Of a stretch of 64,000 nt of DNA, positions 35,396 through 42,463 are shown in pieces. Location: contig CAURED010000008.1 of assembly GCA_963524205.1 (NCBI GenBank), positions 62,001-126,000 on the forward strand, in the 5' to 3' direction. The notes under the pieces were generated by a model that worked only from the letters and a program-made list of their open reading frames with translations, did no database searches and was not told where the DNA came from. Numbering within the stretch: the stretch's first letter is position 1; each line of letters opens with the position of its first letter. A program made the translations under genes and the position numbers. The stretch comes from Aminipila sp963524205. Its GTDB lineage: Bacteria > Bacillota > Clostridia > Peptostreptococcales > Anaerovoracaceae.

Positions 35396-35866
35396 ATGGC
35401 GATTCACATAGTATTTGTGGAACCTGAGATACCGCCAAACACAGGAAATATTGCAAGAACTTGTGCGGCGACAGGAAGTGTACTTCATTTAGTAGAACCT
35501 TTAGGTTTTTCTATAGATGATAAAAGTGTTAAAAGAGCTGGGTTGGATTATTGGCCTTTTGTGCAGTTAGAGGTGCACCAAAGTCTTGATGCATTTATGG
35601 AGAAGTATGGAAACAGGCAGCTTTACTTAGCGACTACAAAGGGTGGACAGAGATACACAGATGTACAGTTTAAGGATGAAGATATGATTTTATTTGGAAG
35701 AGAAACAGCAGGGCTCCCAAAGGAATTTATTGCACAACATAAAGAAAAGGCTATAAGAATTCCAATGAGTAAGGATACTAGATTAAGGTCATTGAATTTA
35801 TCCAATTCAGCAAATATAATACTTTTCGAAGCTTTAAGACAGCTGGGGTTCCCGGAGCTTGACTAA
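35396..35866 (+). CDS. trmL: tRNA (cytidine(34)-2'-O)-methyltransferase
   Basis: This SPOUT-fold methyltransferase modifies the wobble base of tRNA-Leu. The 156 aa match TrmL (YibK): VEPEIPPNTGNIARTCAATG, the knot motif FGRETAGLP and SLNLSNSANI. GAAGGTGA places the start at 35396 rather than an ATG 17 codons earlier. rpoN follows after 96 bp without an obvious terminator, so the two may share a transcript. Confidence 0.95.
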   Translation: MAIHIVFVEPEIPPNTGNIARTCAATGSVLHLVEPLGFSIDDKSVKRAGLDYWPFVQLEVHQSLDAFMEKYGNRQLYLATTKGGQRYTDVQFKDEDMILFGRETAGLPKEFIAQHKEKAIRIPMSKDTRLRSLNLSNSANIILFEALRQLGFPELD

Positions 35867-35962
35867 TTTTTCTAATTATTATTAGTTTGGGGTGGAAATA
35901 TTACTATTTTGTAGTATAATTATTTTGAGTAAGTTTGCTTATATTGTGATTTGAGGTAAGAT

Positions 35963-37414
35963 ATGAGACTTGGATATGATTTAACAATTGAACAAACACA
36001 GAAACTTGTAATGACACCAGAGTTGATTCAGGCTATTCAGATATTACAGTTTAATACACAGGAGCTGGACAACTATGTTCAAGAACAGCTTCTGGTTAAC
36101 CCTGTGCTTGAACAAGGAAACAGTCACTCTGAGTCAAGTGAAACAAATGAGAATGCAGAAACTGTAACGGCTTTAAGTGAAAAAACTAAAGAATTGAATA
36201 GTGAAACATTAGGCAGTAATGAGCTTAGCAGTAATGAATGGGCTGAACATATAAAAGAAAGAGAATATGACGATATTAGTTATAAGCAGGGAGAATATTC
36301 CAAAGATAATAAAGAATATTCTTTTGAACAATTTGTTACTTCAGATGTAACATTATCAGAGCATTTGATGTTTCAATTACAATTTGCACCCATAAAACAA
36401 AGCTGCCGTACCATTGGGAAGTATATCATAGAATCTTTGGATGACAACGGCTATATGACGCTTACTATTGACGAAATAGCAAGGACATTAAATGTTTCTG
36501 AGGAAAAGGTAAATATTGTACTTGAAGCTATTCATAGCTTTGATCCTGCAGGGGTTGCTGCCATGGACTTAAAAGAATGCTTATTAATCCAACTTGAAAA
36601 TAGAGGAGAATTAGATGAAATAGTAGAACGAATCATAAAAGATTATCTTGAAGATATTGCAGCTAACAGGCTGGCAACAATTGCTAAAGAAGTGGGGATT
36701 ACAGTACAGGAAGTACAGGAAATAAGCGATCTTATAAGAAGTCTGGAACCAAAACCAGGGAGACAGTTTGCATCCCAGTCAACAACCAGGTATATTGTGC
36801 CCGACATCATTGTAGAAAAGGTTAATGGAGAGTATGTGGTTACTATAAACGAAAGCAGTACACCTAAGCTTATGGTGAGCTCATATTATGAAAAAGTACT
36901 GCAGGAATCTCAAAATGACCCTAATTTAACGAAATTTCTTTCAGGAAGGCTAAATTCTGCCATATGGCTTATTAAGAGCATAGAGCAGCGAAAACAAACT
37001 ATATATAATGTGGTAAGTGCTGTGGTAAAGTATCAGCAGGATTTTTTTGATAAAGGATCAAAACATTTAAAGACCCTGACTTTAAAACAGATTGCAGAAG
37101 AAGTAGGAATACATGAATCTACAGTAAGCAGATCTATAAATGGGAAATACATGCAAAGCCCTAGGGGGGTTTATGAAATAAAATATTTCTTTACAAGCGG
37201 TGTGCTAGGAACACAGGGAGAAGGCATCTCCTCTCAAAGCATAAAAACTTTTATAAAAGAAATAGTATCAGAAGAGAACCCTAAAGCCCCTTACAGCGAT
37301 CAGGATATGGTCAGGCTTTTAAGTGACAGAGGTATAGAAATTTCTAGACGTACTGTTGCAAAGTATCGCGATGAGTTGAATATTCTTTCATCTTCAAAGC
37401 GAAAAAGATATTGA
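35963..37414 (+). CDS. rpoN: RNA polymerase sigma-54 factor
   Basis: This full-length 483-aa sigma-54 directs transcription from -24/-12 promoters together with enhancer-binding ATPases. Region I is Gln/Leu-rich (QTQKLVMTPELIQAIQILQ), followed by an acidic linker (about 50-120), a core-binding domain, a helix-turn-helix (LKQIAEEVGIHESTVSR) and the C-terminal RpoN box (RRTVAKYRDEL). No enhancer-binding protein or clear -24/-12 site was found in the window. It lies directly upstream of the gap-pgk-tpiA-eno cluster, where many Firmicutes have the regulator cggR. Confidence 0.97.
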   Translation: MRLGYDLTIEQTQKLVMTPELIQAIQILQFNTQELDNYVQEQLLVNPVLEQGNSHSESSETNENAETVTALSEKTKELNSETLGSNELSSNEWAEHIKEREYDDISYKQGEYSKDNKEYSFEQFVTSDVTLSEHLMFQLQFAPIKQSCRTIGKYIIESLDDNGYMTLTIDEIARTLNVSEEKVNIVLEAIHSFDPAGVAAMDLKECLLIQLENRGELDEIVERIIKDYLEDIAANRLATIAKEVGITVQEVQEISDLIRSLEPKPGRQFASQSTTRYIVPDIIVEKVNGEYVVTINESSTPKLMVSSYYEKVLQESQNDPNLTKFLSGRLNSAIWLIKSIEQRKQTIYNVVSAVVKYQQDFFDKGSKHLKTLTLKQIAEEVGIHESTVSRSINGKYMQSPRGVYEIKYFFTSGVLGTQGEGISSQSIKTFIKEIVSEENPKAPYSDQDMVRLLSDRGIEISRRTVAKYRDELNILSSSKRKRY

Positions 37415-37511
37415 TTATTAATTACAGTTAATAATAGATAATTGCTAATGATTAAGCAAGATATGAGAAAATTAGAATGTAAAGAGCAGAGAATGCTAGG
37501 AGGAGAAAAAA

Positions 37512-38528
37512 ATGGCGATTAAAGTTGGCATTAGTGGGTTCGGTCGTATCGGACGTGTTGTAATACGTGCAGCAATGGATTTTGAAGACATAGAAATATG
37601 TGGAATCAATGTGCGTAATGCAGATTTAGAGTATATGGTTTATATGCTTAAGTACGATACAATTTTTGGAAGATTTCCAAAGACCCTAGAAGTATACGAA
37701 AAGGGAATTGTTATTAACGGCAAAAAAATCCCAGTATACAGTGAAAGTGATGCCGAGAACATTCCTTGGACAGAATGTGGAGCAGAGTACATAGTAGAAG
37801 CTACAGGTGCTTATGTTACAACAGAAACTTCTATGAAGCACATTAAGGCAGGTGCAAAGAAAGTTATTATATCAGCACCAGCTAAGGACAAGGGGACTCC
37901 TACTTATGTAATGGGTGTTAACCATGAGAATTACAATAAAGATATCCATGTAGTATCAAATGCATCATGTACAACTAACTGCCTTGCACCACTAGTAAAG
38001 GTACTTGAAGATAACTGGGGTATTGAGCAGGGACTGATGTCGACAATTCATGCGGCTACAGCTAAGCAGAAGGTTGTTGATGCTCGTTCCATGAAGGACT
38101 GGAGAACTGGAAGATCTTCATTGGGTAACATTATTCCTTCATCAACAGGAGCAGCTAAAGCAGTTGGACTTGTTATCCCTTCAGTACTTGGAAAACTAAC
38201 AGGTATTTCTTACAGAGTTCCTGTAGCAGATGTTTCTGTAGTTGACCTAAACGTACAATTAAAGAATCCTGCTACTTATGAAGAAATCTGTGCGAAGGTT
38301 AAAGAAGCTTCAGAAGGAAAAATGAAAGGTGTTATTGAGTATGTTGATGATGAAGTTGTATCCAGTGACTTTATAGGAGATGCTCATACTTCCATTTTTG
38401 ATGCTAGAGAAGGTATTATGCTTAATGAGAAGTTTGTAAAACTTATTGCTTTTTATGATAATGAATATGGATATTCCAGCAAAATTCTTATGCTGATTCA
38501 GCATATGTATAAGGTAGATAGAGCATAA
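37512..38528 (+). CDS. gap: Glyceraldehyde-3-phosphate dehydrogenase, second paralogue with altered cofactor motif
   Basis: This 338-aa type I GAPDH is of the E. coli GapA-like branch (KVGISGFGRIGR, SNASCTTNC with the catalytic Cys, STIHAATAKQKVVD, IPSSTGAAKAVG). Where NAD enzymes read IND with the ribose-binding Asp, this one reads GINVRNADLEYM, so Asp is replaced by Val34 and the next residue is Arg35. Loss of this Asp and a new basic residue is the pattern expected for relaxed or NADP preference. It starts the glycolytic gene run pgk-tpiA-eno. AGGAGG lies 7 bp upstream. The paralogue at 19706 keeps Asp. Confidence 0.93.
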   Translation: MAIKVGISGFGRIGRVVIRAAMDFEDIEICGINVRNADLEYMVYMLKYDTIFGRFPKTLEVYEKGIVINGKKIPVYSESDAENIPWTECGAEYIVEATGAYVTTETSMKHIKAGAKKVIISAPAKDKGTPTYVMGVNHENYNKDIHVVSNASCTTNCLAPLVKVLEDNWGIEQGLMSTIHAATAKQKVVDARSMKDWRTGRSSLGNIIPSSTGAAKAVGLVIPSVLGKLTGISYRVPVADVSVVDLNVQLKNPATYEEICAKVKEASEGKMKGVIEYVDDEVVSSDFIGDAHTSIFDAREGIMLNEKFVKLIAFYDNEYGYSSKILMLIQHMYKVDRA

Positions 38529-38547
38529 TATAAAATCTACTAAATAT

Positions 38548-38715
38548 ATCTGCAAATTAAGAAATATGATTTTTTAGCATCTGACCTTCCAACAATTTGT
38601 TTCACAAATTGGGATAGGTCATTATACGATAAAAATCTGCAAATTAAAGAAATATGATTTTTTAGCATCTGACCTTCCGACAATTTGTTTCACAAATTGG
38701 GATAGGTCATTATAC
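38548..38715 (+). repeat. Tandem pair of structured repeats between gap and pgk
   Basis: Two near-identical units (38548-38627 and 38635-38715, period 87 bp) differ by one inserted A and one substitution. Each ends in TGACCTTCC, an AATTTG/CAAATT hairpin and GATAGGTCATTATAC, with TGACCT and AGGTCA able to close an outer stem. The second unit ends 3-5 bases before the GGGGAG ribosome site of pgk. A third copy precedes the gntR gene at 21487. Confidence 0.85.
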
Positions 38716-38732
38716 TGTGGGGAGATTAGAAC

Positions 38733-39917
38733 ATGAAAAAGACCGTAAGGGATATTGACGTTTCAGGTAAGAAGGTAATTGTGAGATGTGATTTTAATGT
38801 ACCTTTAAAAGAGGGTAATATCACAGATGATATTAGAATTACTTCTGCTATGCCTACAATTAAGTATTTAATTGAAAATGACGCGAAGGTTATTCTTATG
38901 TCTCATTTAGGGAGACCTGATGGTGAGGCAAATATGAAATATACTTTAAAACCTGTTGCTGATAGAATCAGCCAGATTTTAGGTAAAGAAATTATATTTG
39001 CAAGTGCACCTGAGGTTGTAAATGAAGAGGTAAAGAAGGCGGCTGATAAATTAAAAGCCGGTGAAGTTATGCTTCTTGAAAATGTTCGGTTTAGAAAAGA
39101 AGAAACAAAGAATGGTGTAGAATTCTCTAAGGAATTAGCTGGATTAGCAGACATCTTTGTTAATGATGCATTCGGAACTGCTCACAGAGCACATTCTTCA
39201 ACAGCTGGAGTAGCTGATTATCTTCCAGCAGTTTCAGGTTTTTTAATTGAAAAGGAAGTTCAGTTCCTTGGTAATGCTGTAGAGAATCCTGAAAGACCTT
39301 TTATTGCTATTATGGGCGGTGCTAAGGTTGGAGATAAGATTTTAGTTATTGAAAATCTGTTAAAGAAGGTGGATACACTTATTATAGGCGGAGGTATGGC
39401 ATATACTTTCTTCAAGGCTCAGGGATATGAAATTGGAACTTCAATTCTTGATGCAGATAATGTTGAGCTTGCAGCAAATCTTTTGAAAAAAGCAGAGACT
39501 AGTAGGGTTAAACTGCTTTTACCTGTAGATATAAAAGTTGCAAAAGAATTTGCTAATGATTCTGTTGCAGGTTATTGTGATATGGATAAAATTCCAGTTG
39601 ATATGATGGGACTTGATATAGGACCTAGAACACAGGCTCTTTTTTCTGAAGCTATTAAAGATGCTAAAACTGTCGTATGGAATGGACCGGTTGGTGTATT
39701 TGAAATGCCTAATTTTGCAGAAGGCACTATGTCTATAGCAAAGGCTGTCGCAGAGTGTAACGGTGTAACTGTTATTGGGGGAGGCGACTCTGCTGCTGCG
39801 GTAGAACAGTTTGGTATGGCAGATCAAATGACTCATATTTCAACAGGGGGCGGAGCGTCTCTTGAATTCCTTGAAGGAAAGGCACTTCCAGGTATTGCAT
39901 GCCTGCAAGACAAGTAA
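38733..39917 (+). CDS. pgk: Phosphoglycerate kinase
   Basis: This glycolytic kinase makes ATP from 1,3-bisphosphoglycerate. The 394 aa contain RCDFNVPL, SHLGRPDGE, the hinge and nucleotide site GGAKVGDKI, NGPVGVFE and GGGDSAAAV. GGGGAG lies 8-9 bp before the ATG. It is separated from gap by 204 bp filled mostly by a tandem repeat, which could set its expression apart from gap. tpiA follows after 10 bp. Confidence 0.97.
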   Translation: MKKTVRDIDVSGKKVIVRCDFNVPLKEGNITDDIRITSAMPTIKYLIENDAKVILMSHLGRPDGEANMKYTLKPVADRISQILGKEIIFASAPEVVNEEVKKAADKLKAGEVMLLENVRFRKEETKNGVEFSKELAGLADIFVNDAFGTAHRAHSSTAGVADYLPAVSGFLIEKEVQFLGNAVENPERPFIAIMGGAKVGDKILVIENLLKKVDTLIIGGGMAYTFFKAQGYEIGTSILDADNVELAANLLKKAETSRVKLLLPVDIKVAKEFANDSVAGYCDMDKIPVDMMGLDIGPRTQALFSEAIKDAKTVVWNGPVGVFEMPNFAEGTMSIAKAVAECNGVTVIGGGDSAAAVEQFGMADQMTHISTGGGASLEFLEGKALPGIACLQDK

Positions 39918-39927
39918 GGAGGATTTC

Positions 39928-40677
39928 ATGATTAGAAAACCACTGATAGCGGGTAATTGGAAAATGTTTAAAACTACTGCAGAGGCGAAAGCCTTTGCAG
40001 AAAGTTTCAAAAATATATACGAAAGCTCAGATATTCAGGTAGCTATATGTGCACCATTTACTCAGTTAGAAGCTTTAAAGGATTCTTTTAAGGGTACTGA
40101 CGTTAAAATTGGAGCTCAAAATATGCATTTCGCAGATGAAGGGGCTTTTACAGGTGAGATATCAGCTGGTATGCTTAAAGAAATCGGCATTAACTATTGT
40201 ATAATAGGACATTCTGAAAGAAGACAGTATTTTGCTGAAACCGATGATATCGTAAATAAGAAATTGCATAAGGCTTTTTCCGTAGGTATTACACCTATTA
40301 TGTGCGTTGGTGAGAGCTTTGAACAAAGGGACGCAGATAAAGCTTTTGTAGTTGTAAAGACTCAGCTTATGGGTGGACTGAAAGATATTACAACGGCACA
40401 TGCAGAAGCAATGGTCATAGCCTATGAACCTGTATGGGCAATAGGTACAGGAAGAACTGCATCACCAGAGCAGGCAAACTTAATGTGCGGCTTCATTAGA
40501 GATGTTATAGAAGAACTATATAACGATGATGTAGCAGATAAAGTAATTATTTTATACGGCGGTAGTGTGAAACCAGAAAATGCTACAGATATAATGAATA
40601 TGGAAGAAATCGATGGTGCATTAGTAGGTGGTGCCAGCCTAGCGCCAGAAGATTTTATTCAGATAGTAAATTTTTAA
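39928..40677 (+). CDS. tpiA: Triosephosphate isomerase
   Basis: This (beta/alpha)8-barrel isomerase interconverts the triose phosphates. The 249 aa have AGNWKM with the active-site Lys, the catalytic His in IIGHSERR, the catalytic Glu in AYEPVWAIGTG, and the phosphate-binding YGGSVKP. AAGGAGG (39916-39922) fixes the ATG at 39928; in-frame codons further left lie within pgk. Confidence 0.97.
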   Translation: MIRKPLIAGNWKMFKTTAEAKAFAESFKNIYESSDIQVAICAPFTQLEALKDSFKGTDVKIGAQNMHFADEGAFTGEISAGMLKEIGINYCIIGHSERRQYFAETDDIVNKKLHKAFSVGITPIMCVGESFEQRDADKAFVVVKTQLMGGLKDITTAHAEAMVIAYEPVWAIGTGRTASPEQANLMCGFIRDVIEELYNDDVADKVIILYGGSVKPENATDIMNMEEIDGALVGGASLAPEDFIQIVNF

Positions 40678-40696
40678 AATATAGGAGGTAAATTAG

Positions 40697-41986
40697 ATGC
40701 CATTTATTGAAGATGTAATAGCACGTGAAGTGCTTGATTCCAGAGGAAACCCAACTGTAGAGGTTGAAATATATCTTGAAGATGGAAGCATGGGAAGAGC
40801 GATTGTTCCTTCTGGAGCTTCAACAGGTGTACATGAAGCCGTTGAGCTTAGAGACGGCGACAAGGAAAGATATCTAGGAAAAGGAACTTTAAAAGCAGTT
40901 GAAAATGTTAACGACATTATTGCAGAGGAAATCATAGGCTATAATGTACTTGACCAGGTTGGATTAGATAAACTTTTAATTGAGCTTGATGGAACTCCAA
41001 ATAAGGGTAAGCTGGGTGCAAACGCAATTTTGGCTGTATCAATGGCTGCTGCTGATGCTGCTGCAAACAGTTTAGGACTTCCTTTGTTCCAGTATCTTGG
41101 AGGTGTGAATGGAAAGACTCTTCCTACACCAATGATGAATATTTTAAATGGTGGATCTCATGCTGACAATACTGTTGATATTCAGGAATTTATGATTATG
41201 CCTGTAGGTGCTTCTTCTTTCAGAGAAGCGTTAAGAATGGGTGCTGAGGTATTCCATAGTCTTAAATCTGTTCTTAAGGGAAAAGGAATGAATACTGCTG
41301 TTGGTGATGAAGGCGGGTTTGCACCTAATCTTACAACCAATGAAGAAGCTATTCAGGTTATTATTGAAGCAATTGAAAAAGCTGGATATAAATCAGGTAA
41401 GGATATTAAGATAGCTCTTGATGTTGCAGCAAGTGAGTTTTATGATGAAAAAACAAAGGCATATAACTTAACAGGTGAAGGCATAACAAGAACTGCTGAA
41501 GAAATGGTTGCTTATTACGAAATGCTTGTTTCAAAATATCCAGTTATTTCTATTGAAGATGGTCTTGCTGAAGATGATTGGGATGGATGGAAGCTTCTTA
41601 CTGAAAGACTTGGAAATAAAATTCAGTTAGTCGGGGATGATTTATTTGTAACGAACACAGAAAGACTAGCAGAAGGAATACAGAAGGGTATTGCAAATTC
41701 AATCCTAATTAAGGTTAATCAAATTGGCACCCTTACAGAAACTTTTGATGCTATTGAAATGGCTAAGAGGGCTGGGTACACTGCTGTTGTGTCCCACAGA
41801 AGTGGAGAAACAGAAGATGTTACAATTGCAGACATTGTAGTTGGATTAAATGCAGGTCAGATTAAGACTGGTTCACTTTCAAGAACTGACAGAATTGCAA
41901 AATACAACCAGTTGCTAAGAATTGAAGAATTACTAGATATATCCGGTCAATATGCTGGTATGTCCGCATTCTACAACATAAAATAA
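40697..41986 (+). CDS. eno: Enolase
   Basis: This Mg2+ enzyme converts 2-phosphoglycerate to phosphoenolpyruvate. The 429 aa carry the metal and catalytic residues in ALDVAASEF, SIEDGLAEDDWDGW and VGDDLFVTN, then SHRSGETED and KTGSLSRTDR. AGGAGG is upstream. Phosphoglycerate mutase, which sits between tpiA and eno in many Firmicutes, is missing here. The run ends in a long terminator hairpin. Confidence 0.97.
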   Translation: MPFIEDVIAREVLDSRGNPTVEVEIYLEDGSMGRAIVPSGASTGVHEAVELRDGDKERYLGKGTLKAVENVNDIIAEEIIGYNVLDQVGLDKLLIELDGTPNKGKLGANAILAVSMAAADAAANSLGLPLFQYLGGVNGKTLPTPMMNILNGGSHADNTVDIQEFMIMPVGASSFREALRMGAEVFHSLKSVLKGKGMNTAVGDEGGFAPNLTTNEEAIQVIIEAIEKAGYKSGKDIKIALDVAASEFYDEKTKAYNLTGEGITRTAEEMVAYYEMLVSKYPVISIEDGLAEDDWDGWKLLTERLGNKIQLVGDDLFVTNTERLAEGIQKGIANSILIKVNQIGTLTETFDAIEMAKRAGYTAVVSHRSGETEDVTIADIVVGLNAGQIKTGSLSRTDRIAKYNQLLRIEELLDISGQYAGMSAFYNIK

Positions 41987-42012
41987 TACGGATAGAAGTA
42001 TGAAAAAAATGT

Positions 42013-42064
42013 AAATCAAAAGGCTTTTTTCTATTAGATTAGGGAAAAAAGCCTTGATTTTTTG
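42013..42064 (+). terminator. Rho-independent terminator of the glycolytic cluster
   Basis: The arms at 42013-42031 and 42043-42060 form about 18 pairs interrupted by a 2-nt bulge, and the 3' side continues into a T run. Confidence 0.8.
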
Positions 42065-42114
42065 AGGGACATATGGTAGACTCTAGAAGTTAATCATGTA
42101 TAGGAGGTGCAGAT

Positions 42115-42345
42115 ATGAAAACATTTCTTATGGTAGTGCTTGCAGTGGCTAGCGTTATTCTTATTGCAAGTATTTTATTGCAATCAGGAAACAGTGCAGG
42201 ACTGTCCGGTTCAATCGGCGGCGGTGCAGAACAGCTATTTGGCAAGAAGAAGAGTAAGGGATATGAAGCTATTTTAAGTAAAATTGCTACAGGAGCAGCT
42301 GTTTGCTTTATTGTTGTTTCATTAGCATTAGTTACTATTGAATAA
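42115..42345 (+). CDS. secG: Preprotein translocase subunit SecG
   Basis: This small SecYEG accessory subunit has 76 aa and two membrane segments, about 3-20 (FLMVVLAVASVILIASIL) and 52-75, joined by a Gly-rich cytoplasmic loop with QSGNSAGLSGSIGGG. AGGAGGTG lies upstream. In many Firmicutes secG is followed by rnr and smpB; here rnr is 10 kb away and hppA follows instead. Confidence 0.95.
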   Translation: MKTFLMVVLAVASVILIASILLQSGNSAGLSGSIGGGAEQLFGKKKSKGYEAILSKIATGAAVCFIVVSLALVTIE

Positions 42346-42394
42346 TTGATTAGGTATAATCATTATTATATTTGTTCATTATTAAAATTAAATA

Positions 42395-42456
42395 TTACTT
42401 TTAATTTAAGAGGTGTCAAGGACGCCTCTTAACTGTCGTTAAAAGTAACAAGGAGG
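42395..42456 (+). promoter_or_regulatory. Nested stem-loop in the hppA leader ending at its ribosome binding site
   Basis: An inner 12-bp stem TTAAGAGGTGTC (42406-42417) / GACGCCTCTTAA (42421-42432) sits inside an outer 10-bp perfect stem TTACTTTTAA (42395-42404) / TTAAAAGTAA (42439-42448). The outer arm ends two bases before AAGGAGG (42450-42456). No T run follows, so this is not an ordinary terminator. Confidence 0.55.
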
Positions 42457-42463
42457 AATTATT

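Noticed and set aside
19706..38528. The two GAPDH genes as a recent duplication
   Set aside because: They belong to different branches of type I GAPDH (Bacillus-like versus E. coli GapA-like), so they are old paralogues or one was acquired.
38590..38715. A promoter formed by TTGTTT and CATTAT inside the repeat upstream of pgk and gntR
   Set aside because: Both boxes match poorly, and the predicted start would fall within the ribosome binding site in every copy.
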